From NCBI GenBank assembly GCA_037951165.1, contig JBBDHG010000014.1, forward strand, positions 891,501 to 955,500: a stretch of 64,000 nucleotides of DNA. The letters run 5' to 3'. Position 1 is the stretch's first letter; the number at the start of each line of letters is the position of its first letter. A model generated the notes under the pieces. That model worked only from the letters and a program-made list of their open reading frames with translations, was not told the origin of the DNA and did not search any database. Below, in pieces: positions 38,420 to 49,963 of this stretch. The stretch comes from Lophius americanus. Taxonomy: Eukaryota > Chordata > Actinopteri > Lophiiformes > Lophiidae. The position numbers and the translations under genes were made by a program.

Positions 38420-39296
38420 CACAGCGAAATTAGAGAAGTAATAGACCGAACAAATACTTATCTGCCTTTAAAATAACTATTTTGAATGAATAAATACGTT
38501 CAAATAAAATTGTTGATAATAATAAAAAAATGCAATACAAGTGCAGTATTATATGCTTGAATTTGTATTCATTTATAGTCTCTAAGGAAAATTAAGGGTG
38601 CAATTAACCATGTTTCTTGTAATTGATTCATCTACAAAACAATGTCTTGAATAATTGGTTGGACTGATAAACATTACAAAAAGGAAAAAAAATCTTTCAA
38701 ATTGCTAATGTTCAACATACAATCCTGCGACACAAAGAAAAGCGGCAAATTCTGAAACACGGTAACAATTTAACCAGCTATGAAAACAATTGAACTTCCT
38801 GTCCATCGACTGGATTAAATAACCAATCATTACGGTTTAATTATGAATATATGCTGGTTCTTGTAGTGCAAGATCATTATAAAACCAATAATCTATAGGT
38901 TCCGTGTGGACAGGGAAGATAGATAATGCATTGTGACGCTTGATTTGACTCAGAGGGAACAAAGGCAGTGTTGTCTCTTAAAAAGGTAATAGTGTGATAT
39001 CTCGTTTGTTTTTTCTCTCTCTGCCTTTCTGCTTCACATAACCCCCTTGAAACCTTGCCTGAAAGCACCTGAGCTTTCAGGAAAGGACACACATAAGGCA
39101 TATGAATATATATTTATATGTACAGTCACAAAAGACACAGTCACACATCAACTCCATCTGAGCCCACTGCTTATTGTGGTGTTAGGACTGCTTCTTTCTC
39201 CCTGAGCTGTGGAAATAGCCTGATTACTGATGGCTTGATACAGCTATGGCCAAATCATTTCACCTGAGAAGAAACTGTTTGAGTGCTGACTAAAGT

Positions 39297-39316
39297 TTTA
39301 TTATTATTATTATTAA
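39297..39316. repeat. (TTA)n microsatellite
   Basis: About six TTA units. Confidence 0.93.
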
Positions 39317-39436
39317 AGTAACACAGGTTCATGTAAATTTTGTAAACTAGACCTTTGCATCATTTTTTATCCTGACAGACTCTTTAAATCGTTGTCACTG
39401 TGGGATTGGGAAGGTAATACTAGGGAGCATCCTAAT

Positions 39437-39900
39437 GCTGCGTTCACACCAAACGCTACTCACTTGCCGCCTGGGATTTTTGTGTCACTTGCCTGAATAA
39501 ATATGAAGCTGTGAATATACAGGAATGATTTATATACAACAATTCTTTCCACTATTTCACTCTGATATCAACCATGACTGCAGTCAAACCAACCACTGCT
39601 ACTTTTTGTCATGGAAGTCACAGATGTTTGAAAACGAGGCGTCGCCATGTCTGAGTTGACAACATTATTCAGAGGCGGACACAGACTGCTCAGACAAGCT
39701 TCTTCCATTTCTGCATCAATGTCCTACTGACATCCAGACCTGTGAAGTTGGGATAATCTCAACGCGGATAGGCTTTTGTATCATTGTGCGACATAAATTT
39801 CACTAAGGTGTTGCAACATACGTGTCTCATCTGGGAGATAATTCGTAGCTACTCACAGCTCCTCACTGCTTTGCAATGACTTCGTATGTAATTGCGTTTT
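39437..39900. mobile_element. Probable fragment of a non-autonomous DNA element
   Basis: Starts with GCTGCGTTCACACCAAACGC, which resembles the terminal sequence of a small DNA element widespread in teleosts. A matching inverted end is not evident, so the right boundary is a guess. The core TTCACACCAAAC recurs in the same orientation at 40501-40512. Confidence 0.35.
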
Positions 39901-40229
39901 GTGAAAATGTGTATCTTGCTTTGTTTGAGCACAGCATCAGAGTGCATCACACAACCAAGGACATTTACCAATCCCAGTATGGTGATGGCATGATGCACCC
40001 TATTCTTAGTCTAACTAAATTGGCATGACCATGATGTTTCTTAGGTGGTCAAAGTTCTTTTGTTGAGAGGCTACATGAGAAACATCATCTTTATGCCAAG
40101 TCCGTCCATACCACCTTCAGGATAAGCCTCAAAATATGATCATTTGTTCCCCTTCTCAGGGCCCTTATTTACACAAAATTAATTTGAATCAGTACAAACT
40201 TATTTGAATTATCCTACTCAAAAAAACAC

Positions 40230-40295
40230 AAAGACAGACAAACAAACAGCACCAATCAGATAACCCTAAACTCCCGCTGGCGGAGGTAATCAGTG
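40230..40295 (+). repeat. Possible tail of the same repeat class
   Basis: Reads ACAGACAAACAAACAGCACC and later CGCTGGCGGAGGTAATCAG, which resembles the end of the fish repeat with a GGCGGAGG terminus. Short and uncertain. Confidence 0.3.
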
Positions 40296-43200
40296 TTTGT
40301 TTTCTCTATTTAGTCATTCATCTTAAGGCTTGGGCTTTTTGTGTAAACCAAAAGTATATTCTCTACCACTGGCATTCTTTGGCTGAAAGTCAAATTAAGG
40401 GGAAAACCAGCCAATTCAGTTTAAGGAATAGACCACAGTTTGGAGAATAAAAGGGAAAAAGATTGCCTCTCAAACTATTCCCTTTGCTGTTCTGCCGGTG
40501 TTCACACCAAACAGCAGTGCTGCCTGCAAAGGTCAAAATCAGCTCCAAAGACTTCTGTGAAACCTTAATTTCATGGCCCTATCATTTAAAACAGATGTGA
40601 AACATTGCCACATTTGCCACACATTGCATTACAGCAGAAGAAAAAACAAGTGCCTATGTTTGCCATTGGTAAATATTAGCACTTAAATCTAAATGATTTA
40701 ATGTACCTCTGGCTGTATCTTACTAGTCAAGCCTCTCACCCACGTAGTCTCCCATATGTACCACACCTTTTCCATGAACAGACTCTCACTTAAACATGAC
40801 TTCCTCTCATTGCTAATTATCAGATGTGCTGCTTTATTCCACCAGCAGCTTGTTAAGCTCTCCAGGAGCCTAGCTGACCTACTTTAGACGCAGATCTGAA
40901 TGCCCAAACCCTTATGATGGTAGTCCCATAATAATGAATTGATTAGAGGTAGTTAACCTGCGTCAGATATAGCTGTAATATCTCAGACCATAGTACTACC
41001 ATATAAGAGAGAGATAATCCACTTTAGTTTAGGTGTGTTTGTAAATGAAAAAAATGTTGGAGAAGTAATAACACAATAGTAAATGATCCTTTATATGTAA
41101 ATGTGGTCTCTGATTAGTTACAGCAGGAAGTCGTTTATTTTAAAGTCTTAAGTACTTATTTGCTTTTCTTAACCCCCAGAGGTTAATATGTCTTAACATC
41201 ACAAAAATATACGAACATGAACGAAAAAGAGGTTATTTAACAGTATTGATAGCAGTTTTATTAGTATAGGACTTTTAAAAAGCCCAATATCAAGTTGTTT
41301 AGAAAACCAAATGTTTGTCATCACAGATTCCACTTAGATTATTTCAGACAACAGAATGTAGGACCAAGGCAAAGGCTTGCTTATACTCATCTACATTTAG
41401 GAAAAACCACATTTCAAACAACCAACATACTTTCATGCGTCTTTTAGGTTGACATGGATACATCTTCATTTACAACATTGCGAACAGACAAGCCATTAAT
41501 TATATCATGATGTGAGTGGAGAACTCTTTTTCTAAAATAAGTTTCCTCGTCTTGTTGTAGACATTTATCTTTTTTCGCTCAAATTATGGCTATACAGCCC
41601 CCAGCGAGTTTTGATTATATTGCTCTGTTTCATCCAAATTCAGAATAAATACAGAAAATGTAAGAAATATCCATGTTAATGTGAATAAAATGAGCGAAGG
41701 AAATTTCAATGGCTCCATCCATATCTTTTTATATTATTGAGCAAAAATGGGCTTTTAGAGGAAAAGTGCTCACCAATAGATGATTCTGAGTTTTTATGAC
41801 TCAAACTGAAGAAGACACTTAGACAGATTTTAATATCTGAAAATTAGAAATTTATTTGAATCATTAAACTGTGTTGGAGTGAAATGAGTAGTAAATCAGG
41901 AAATCGTCTGCATAAAAATAGCTTTACATGGAGGTAACACTCACATGTAGAACCGTTAAAGGAGCATTAAGGAAAAATCTAATGGACAAAGAGAGTTTCT
42001 AAAGTCATGGTTAGCTACACACTTTCTTCCTTTTAGAAAGATAGGAATACAATTTAAAACTCTAGCCTATATAAATGCAGTGTTACAGACAGTTAATGAA
42101 AATGAAATGGTCTATCAAAAATCTATCAAAGTAAAAAATCTGTTTGGCAATTAGGAACTCATATTTAGTCAATATATATATACTAGCTTTACACACTTCA
42201 AGCATATTACAGAGCTGTGACATTTAAGGTTTTAAGCTACTTTTCCTTCCCTTTTAACTGTTGAGCTTTGTGGCAAGATGGCCAGTCTAAAAATGTCAAA
42301 TGATCAAAAATAAAATGAAATTCCAAAAGAAGTGTTTTAGAGCGCATGCAGCTCTCCCGAGGCTAATCTCCTACATTCAGTCATGTTGTTAAAGGCTACA
42401 AGAAGTGCATCCTATTGTAATGTATATTTAATGTAAACATGAGTACACTTGTCATGCTTAGCTCAGGCACAAGCGAGGTCCAGCTCCAATTAGGATTTAA
42501 CTTGTTTACCGTACTCACTTACGCTTCTTGAAAGGCTGTTTCAATGCTACTTCTTGTCTGTAGGTTATACCATGTCCAATTCATCAAACTGAAGCCACCA
42601 TTAACACAGCTCCCTGTAAAAGCCGAGTCAGTCTGAAAATTTCCATCATTAGGCGTACCCCCTCCTTGTTTCACCACCCCCACTCTTTAAAAAAAATCAA
42701 TGCCATCTGCTGCTGTGCAGCTAAACTTTGCAGAAGGGAACAAACGGGAGGTGAGCTGAATTGATCACCATCAAGATTCTCTTACAGATGATGATCTGCC
42801 AAGATTGTCCATATTGATGGAGTAATTAAAAGTGAAGAGAGCATTGAATAAATTCACATTGTTCTGAGGATTTCTGCAGCGAAACAAAACCCCTTGCTCT
42901 AACTTTCTGATCAAATAAACATGAATGTGTAACCCACGGCTTTTGAAGCAATGATGAAAGAGCTTCAGAACACTCCAAGTCTGTAAAGGAGCCAAGCATT
43001 TACCTGCCTGCAGTGGTTGTGGGTAATTAGTGTGTGACACAGAATACTACTAAGCTAACAAACGATGCATATAAGAGATAATTGCATGTTGTTGCATATT
43101 TGTTGTAATTATCAACCCCACCTACGTCCACTGCCACACATAATCTGCTCTGTTGAAATGTTAGTCTCCTGAAGCCTCATCTTCACGCACACAACGGCAA

Positions 43201-43851
43201 CGTGTTAATCAGGAAAGGGCTTTACTTCCTTCACCCTGTGTCCCCCCTTCCCCCAGCAGCCTCTGTTTATTTGCTCGGCATCTGTTTGAAGCATTTCTTT
43301 GACTCAACAACAGAGGGGCACATTGGTGGAGGAAATGTTTGTATGTGTTCATTTATGTTCAAATAACTCCATAGGGTTCCCTGAATTGTTGGAAGTCAGT
43401 GTGGCCATAATATTAATGAATCATATATCTATCCACAAGTTTCTTTATAAATCTACACAACAATGTTTGAGTGTATTTAGTTTTGGATGAATTCATCTGT
43501 GTGCCGAGTGTCTGCCAGCGCACAGGCGAATAACATAGCTCAATTTCCATTTTTATGAACAATCCAGTTACCACTGTCAGGGAGACTGATGGAGAGAGGT
43601 CTACTGGATCAATGTCATCATGCCTATGGCATTCTAAGGAGACTGTTCACTACTGCTTCCTTTGCTTCCACTCAACACCTGGCCGACATAATCACACATG
43701 TACACACAGAACAAGTACATACGCATAACACTTAATCATCCAGACAGTCTTTCTCACACATTCACATTCTTTCCTCACTATGTCTCAGCCATCAGTAGAC
43801 GGGATACATTCTGACATTTGACAGGCCCGTCCACATTTTACTTCCACTCCT

Positions 43852-43874
43852 TCTACAGGCAGCCAGCCTGTAGA
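43852..43874. repeat. Inverted repeat, 9-bp arms
   Basis: TCTACAGGC and GCCTGTAGA flank AGCCA. Not followed by a T run, so not a bacterial-type terminator. Confidence 0.8.
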
Positions 43875-44998
43875 GACCCGAACATAACCTTGAGCTAACT
43901 TAACCTTGAGCTTAATGAGCGACTTAAATGGACCCTAGAGATTCTGCTGATATTTTTTCTTCATACTTTTAGCCATGGGCGCTTCAGCAGCTTAGCAATA
44001 ACCGGAAAATTAGAGAAAACTTCTATACTAATGTGGAAGCATTTGTAGGATACTGTGAAAAACAAGGTTGGTCACTTTTCAAGCCCCAGCTGTTATTATT
44101 TACTGCTGCGGCCACCCACACAGGAAAACACACACAGCATTTGGTGCTTGCGTTCATCAGACGTAGTACACATGCAGAGTGTACACAGCGTGAGTGCAGG
44201 CATTAGCCCTCTGAATGTATGGGCTCTTTTATCCGTACAGCACTACACAAAACAAACACATCCTCAGTGCAGTGTGAGATTGTTCAGAAGTGATGGTGGC
44301 TATTAGAAAATGTCACGCAAATAAAATGCAATCCTCAGTTGTTGTTCGTTTAAGTGCAAGTACTTTCCAAAAATGAAACCCTCTTCTTGGCTTTCATAAT
44401 AAACAGCTTGGAGATAGTCCGGGAAAGTGTAACGACTTCCAGAATTCATCCCCATCACATCTTTTCTAAGACTTGCTTTGTTCTACTTATTCACCGACGA
44501 TCTTCAGTATTATAAAAACATGAAGCACACCGCTGGAATGTCACACTAACTTTGTGAAGATGACATTCTTGCTCATCCTATGAATGGACCCTGCAGAGAA
44601 GAATCATACTTAAATGCACAAACATTTCAAGTGTGTTCAGCCTTAGTACTCTGGCCAAGTGCAAGTTCAAAGAATGTTATAAGCATGTATACTAAATTAT
44701 TTAAAAAGGTGCATTAACATCTGCTATGTATTCTGGGAGTTCTGAACAATCAATAATGAGAATCTATTGTGATTATTGCTCTCTAATGCTTCTCTCTTTC
44801 TTAGAGATGTTTTCAGTGTCTTCAGTGGTCAGATAAATCACTATTGATCAGTAAAGCAGCTAGAGATCCATTACTCATGCCATAGTTTGAATAGAATAAT
44901 AAAATCACAATATCACACCATTATTGTCCACCAGTAACAGAGAAACTCTGAAAGCCAGGGCTCCACTGTTGACTTATTTACACTATATTGTTTAAAAA

Positions 44999-45054
44999 CA
45001 TATATATATATAAACATTTTTTTTATATATATATAAATAAATAAATAAATAAAC
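44999..45054. repeat. (TA)n and (AAAT)n simple repeats
   Basis: Two TA runs around an A/T stretch, then about five AAAT units. Confidence 0.95.
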
Positions 45055-45689
45055 AGGAGGAGGGAGATTACCTTGTTGCAAGGAGAATTTGGGGCCGTTT
45101 TGTGTGAGGGTTTTTTCTCAGATGAGGGATTCCAGGGCATAAGTGAGAAATTGTTCAATATTTTTTCATTAAACTTTATCTATCCCCCATATACTTGAGA
45201 GGTGTCCTTTGATATTTGGGGAGTTAGAAACATTTTACTGATCTATTATTTACCCTTTTTTTTTGAAAATCTTTTGTTCATATGCAGTTAAAGATTTGTC
45301 TTTCTTAAATTAAGTGCACCTCTGCGAGGGGATTCTGGATTTCAAGCTTGTTCTTCTTAAGTTAACCTCCTTCTTATATAAAACTACATTTTTCAAATGA
45401 CTCATAGTTCAATGTTTGAAGTGCAATTTTATGTTTACTTGTAATTGTACTCAATGATGTTGAACAGTGTAACATATATATTTAACACATGAAAAGTTGT
45501 GTTCTCTGACTCACTGGCTGCATCCTCTGGGGATGTTTCTTTCACTTGAGGGGACTGGTAAACAACAAGCACCACTGTATATGACTGTGAAGGAACAAAG
45601 CCACGCATAAAGCTTCCTATCTCCTGACCTTAAGTCTAGTATGTGTGTGTTAGTGTGATTGTGTGTGAGGGTGCTCTTTCCACTGTGTA

Positions 45690-45850
45690 TCAGTGTATAT
45701 GCAGAGAGAGTGCCTGCAGGGATGTCAGCAGAGGTTTAAGATATTCAGCTTGCTGTCAGCACAGACACATTTCTCCCTCTGCACCGCTGCACAGATATGC
45801 AAATCTGGCCTCCTCAGAATGCAGAGGACCAGATCAGCTTCAATTTATTC
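45690..45850. promoter_or_regulatory. Block with a POU octamer site, possible enhancer
   Basis: A perfect octamer ATGCAAAT lies at 45797-45804 in complex, GC-richer sequence, followed by the pyrimidine tract and the 45-nt exon candidate. One octamer is weak evidence on its own. Confidence 0.2.
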
Positions 45851-45967
45851 CATTCTCCTCTCTCCGTCTTTCTACAATCACTCTACCTCGATGTTCTTCT
45901 CTGCTCTCTGCCCGCCCCCCCACCCGCTTTTCTCCATCCTGTCTGTGGTTTTTCTGTTTGGTCTTAG

Positions 45968-46012
45968 CTGCACTCTTCACGGCATATGCCCCCACTGGCA
46001 AATTGTGAAGAG
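45968..46012 (+). CDS. Candidate 45-nt internal exon
   Basis: A long pyrimidine-rich tract (about 45850-45967) ends in TTGGTCTTAG, and 45 bases later GAAGAG is followed by GTGAGA (46013), so both splice signals are near consensus. The segment is an exact multiple of three; in phase 0 it reads LHSSRHMPPLANCEE, and the second frame is also open. The peptide is too short to recognise. It sits just 3' of a GC-richer block with an octamer-like site, on the same strand as the other exon candidates. Confidence 0.3.
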
Positions 46013-46888
46013 GTGAGAGGATTTCCTCGGAGCAGCTTCAAGTTTGTGGCTTAGTACAAAGAAGAGAGCTCCTCTTTTTTTCAGTCTAGCAGCGGTTGAA
46101 AGACTGACTGAGTGTCTGCATTTGTGCACCCATGCTCTCAAGTGTGTATGTTTTAATCTTGATATTGTGGAGGAGGGTTTGTATTGTGCGCATGCAACAA
46201 TGTACCGCTCCCTCTCTTCTTCTTAATTACCAGCAATGGAACAGTAACAGCCTATATTGCTATTGGTGAAACACAATTAGTCAGTTGCCAAGCTGCTCTC
46301 AAAAAGGCTATCTCACCAACACACAGTGTCATCAGTAATCTAGTCTTAGCATAATCTAAATGCCAATGCCGATCCTCTGTTATCCATCTCCAGCCCGCAC
46401 TACATTTACATTCTAATTAGATGTGACCAAGGCCTCTTTATAAGGACCCTTTTTAATAACACGGCAGTATTCACCTTTTCAGAGTCCCATTGCGGCTGTA
46501 AAAAAAAAGCAGGCTACATTTTATATTTGTCTCTTTGACACTGTGGCTACAGAGGATTTAAGTAGCTTTTTAAAACCCTTGGTCGCCGAGTGTGTGTAGC
46601 TTAACGAGGTTTTCTTGTCTCCCAAGGATGAATTGTAAAAGGGCTTGTATGAAATGAAGATATAGTTTGAAAGAAGGAACAAAATGATATGACATTGATG
46701 TACAGGTCTTTTTGGGGGGAGTTTGAGGGCGCAAAGGCATTTTGCAGTGGGGAAACGGGGGGGTAAGGGAACTTTTAAAATTTGAGGTGAAAATTAAGAA
46801 TTTTGAAGCAACCTTAGAGAAGTCACCGGCTAAGATGAAAAGTCCATAAAGGTGGGTAGTTTGTTCCCAATGTAAAGCTTTTCAGTAG

Positions 46889-47291
46889 GTGGGTTTACAT
46901 GGACAGCCTAATTCGGATTAGATTCTGAAAAGACGTCTAATCGGAAATAAAATGCTCCGTGTAAACATCCCTTTCCCAATGGAAAGAACCGTTCCAACTT
47001 TTTCAGCGCTGCAACGCATTTTAAATACGGCGCCTTCAAAACAGTACCAGTCCGCATCAGAGAGTCATTTATTCATTGCAACTTTGAAATATTTTAACAT
47101 TGTTGGACGGTTAGATGGGCGAAAAGTCCCTTCCGCGCATGCCCTCTTTGTCAGATTCTTCTACTGGGCGCTTGTTGGCGGTCGGCATCGAGCTCAACGA
47201 CGCATTATCGCCACCTTATGAACGGGACTATGGTTCGTATGCACATGTGTAAAAGTGTTTCCGATTAGGTGAGTTAATACATGTAAACACC
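46889..47291. mobile_element. MITE-like non-autonomous DNA transposon (~400 bp)
   Basis: The left end GGGTTTACATGGACA is matched by an inverted right end, where the reverse complement of 47280-47291 is GGTGTTTACATG. Just inside each end lies a second inverted pair around CTAATCGGAAA (near 46938) and TTTCCGATTAG (near 47258). The interior has no coding frame of note. GTTTACATG-type termini are common among small fish DNA elements; superfamily and target duplication cannot be fixed by eye. Confidence 0.6.
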
Positions 47292-47380
47292 AAAATGATG
47301 TTAACCCATTTAGCTGGAATACTTTGTTTGGGATGTTTTAATTTAACCATATTTCAATGAAAATAAGCACACAGCAGTGT

Positions 47381-47436
47381 GCAGGAGTATGGTCTTAAAT
47401 AGTACTGCACACTGCAGGACTATGGTCTTAAATAGT
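47381..47436. repeat. Short tandem duplication, 33-bp offset
   Basis: GCAGGAGTATGGTCTTAAAT plus AGT at 47381-47403 recurs at 47414-47436 with one mismatch. Between them CAGTGTGC and GCACACTG form a partial inverted pair. Confidence 0.9.
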
Positions 47437-47999
47437 CCATTTTGTTGCCCAGGGAATAAACATTAGTTCGTAAAGACAGTAGCACTGCAGGGTTAGCCTT
47501 TAACCTTGAGATGACTCTGGACAGCTTCCTCCTCTTTCACCAATAGGACCACACAGTAATCCAAAATGGCACCTTCATATTTTCTGTTGATAGAGATGAA
47601 TGTTGACACAAATGGTCTGGGGTTAGAAAGTACCAGCAGCTAACTATATCACGTCATGTCATCTATAGCTCTAGATGACATTTAGAGCTATACTTGAAAT
47701 CATAGGTGTTTGTGACAGTGTTTTCTCCGTTCTTGTTGCTTAACTTCCTGTTTTGTTAAGTACTAATATTATTTTTATACTTTATTTAATTAATTACAAT
47801 GTTATTACATATTGATTACCAATATTACTTTGTTGTTTTTTTTCAGAAAAAAATTATTCAAAGAAAGACTGCATGTTGTGCAATAACATAGTGTTCGGCA
47901 GTTAAAACTAAATAGACGTTTAGAATGTAAATATATATTCTAAAAAAAATTCTATCTATTACTTACCTAGATACCTCGAACAGATAGATACTTACCTCG

Positions 48000-49963
48000 A
48001 ACATTATCAAAACCAGTCCTGGAAATTCTAAGCAGCTGTTTTCCACTATCAATCATCTTCTTAAACCACAAACTTCCCCACTTACAGAAATTACAGTTGA
48101 GCACTGTAATAATTTCATGGCTTTCTTCAAATTAAAAATTGACTCAATCCGTTCTGTCCTTTCTGGTTCCTCCTCTTTACCTATCCAGTCTGCTTACTCA
48201 CAGTTTGAGATCTCCCAGCCTCTAAAGTGCTTCCCAGAAATCTCACAGCAAGAGGTTGAGGTTGTCATCAGGTCGATGAAGCCCTCCACCTGTGCCCTCG
48301 ACCCCTTTCCTACAGCCTGAAAACTAACATCTCTTCCATCAGTCCCCTGAGCACCGCTGTAATAAACCAATCCCTCCAGGCCGGCTTTGTTCCATCTGCC
48401 CTAAAAGCCGCCATAATCAGACCACTCCTCAAAAAACCTACTCTCGATCCAGAAGTTTTTGCTAATTACAGGCCCATTTCCAAACTCCCATTCCTCTCCA
48501 AAGTACTGGAAAAAGTAGTTGCTGCCCACCTCCAGGGCCACCTCAAATACAACAACCTCTTTGAAACCTTTCAGTCTGGTTTCCGCTCCGCCCACAGCAC
48601 AGAAACAGCTCTGCTTAGAGTCACATATGACTTACGGATGGCAGCAGATGGTGGTTCACCTTCCCTCCTGATTGTCCTTGATTTGTCTGCTGCCTTCGAC
48701 ACAGTTGACCATGGAATACTCCTACACCGCCTACATCACACCATTAGACTCACTGCCACCGCCCTAAACTGGTTTCAATCCTACCTCACTGACAGAACAG
48801 AATACATTTCTCTTGGAAGTTCAAGGTCCCGGACACACAACGTCACCTGTGGGATCCCCCAGGGATCAGTGCTTGGCCCCATTCTCTTCATACTGTACAT
48901 GCTCCCCCTCGGCCGTGTCATCAGTCGATATGGACTCTCATTCCATTGTTACGCTGATGACACGCAAATCTACATAAAAACTGACACATGTTCCTCCGCA
49001 GCCTCTCCATCCTCATCGTCATCATCATCTCCCCTGCCAACTCTCCGCGCTTGTCTGGAGGAGATAAAGGTGTGGATGAAAAACAACTTTCTCCAGTTGA
49101 ACAGCTCCAAAACCAAAGCAATTTTAATTGGCATCCCACATCAGACCCAGTCCTCCATAACCAGTTTTACCTTCTCTGGTCAGGACATTCCCCTCTCTTC
49201 ATCAGTCACCAACCTCGGCGTAAGATTTGACCCTCAACTCACTTTTGAATCCCACATCAAACACATCTGCAAGATCTCCTTTCACCATCTCAGAAATATT
49301 TCCAAACTCCGTTCTTCACTCACCTTGAGTGATGATGAAAAGCTGGTCCATGCGTTTGTCTCCTCCAGACTGGATTACTGTAACTCACTTCTTATCGGGA
49401 TTCCTGATTAAAGTCTTCAAAGACTACAATATGTTCAAAACAGTGCTGCAAGGATCCTGATGAGAGTTCGTAAACACGAACACATTACCCCCGTTCTTCA
49501 TTCCCTTCATTGGCTTCCCATCTCCACCAGAATTGATTATAAGATCTCTCTCCTCACTCACCAGTGCATCCATGGCAACGCACCCCCCTACCTAAAAGAA
49601 CTACTCATCCCACTGACCTCAACACGATTCCCCCGTTCTACCCGTTCTGCTGAGTCTCCTCCTTCCCCGGACGAAGCTCAGCACCATGGGTGATCGGGCC
49701 TTCTGTTCTGCTGCCCCTCGTCTGTGGAATGCCCTCCCTGACCATCTGAGGGCTCCACAGACGACTGACACATTTAAAAAAGAACTTAAAACTTTCCTTT
49801 TTAGCAGAACCTATAACTTTAATTTACTTTGCTGCTATTTGGTCAGGTTTTTATATAGCTATTTTTTTTTTTTTTTATTATTGATGCTTTTATCTGCTTT
49901 TACTTTGAGATTTGATCCAAATGTAAAGTGCATTATAAATTAAATGTATTACTATTATTATTA
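48000..49963 (+). mobile_element. L2/Maui-like LINE retrotransposon, 5'-truncated and inactive
   Basis: This is a non-LTR retrotransposon copy of the L2 clade, common in teleosts. Conceptual translation runs from the end of the endonuclease-RT linker (about 48024) through the reverse transcriptase to the typical L2 C-terminal region. The 3' tail carries the L2-style stretch about a 'GTAAAGTGCATTATAAAT' and ends in short ATT repeats near 49963. The 5' part, including any endonuclease, is missing, as expected from incomplete target-primed reverse transcription. There are three coding lesions: a one-base loss near 48318, an in-frame TAA at 49409-49411 and a frame change near 49686. A T-rich stretch of about 16 bases lies in the 3' UTR at about 49862-49877. 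With so few lesions over about 1.7 kb the copy looks fairly young, which is an inference. Clade assignment comes from remembered family motifs, not from a search. Confidence 0.93.
48320..49411 (+). pseudogene. Reverse transcriptase reading frame of the L2-like LINE
   Basis: The longest intact piece of the LINE polymerase. The frame is open from about 48320 to the TAA at 49409, and an internal ATG at 48638 would give 257 codons. Visible RT motifs, in order: NYRPISKLPFLSKVLE near 48460-48510; QSGFRSAHSTETALL near 48570-48620; DLSAAFDTVDHGILLHRL (fingers/palm block with an Asp); GIPQGSVLGPILF; and the catalytic YADD box at 48950-48961. The enzyme would copy its own RNA into a nicked target site. 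The same frame continues after the stop with the L2 C-terminal segment HWLPISTRIDYKISLLTH, and the family motif GDRAFCSAAPRLWNALPDHL follows in another frame from 49686. Upstream, 48024-48317 holds the linker in a different frame (QLFSTINHLLKP, then MAFFKLKIDSIRS). Broken, so not expected to make a working protein. Confidence 0.92.

Larger units (their letters stand above)
32235..45640. other. Long AT-rich non-coding stretch
   Basis: About 13 kb with no coding frame above 90 codons and no recognisable element apart from the listed repeats. The segment at 34.9-38.7 kb is especially A/T-rich. Confidence 0.7.

Noticed and set aside
43852..43874. Hairpin as a transcription terminator
   Set aside because: No U tract follows and the setting is vertebrate DNA; kept only as an inverted repeat.
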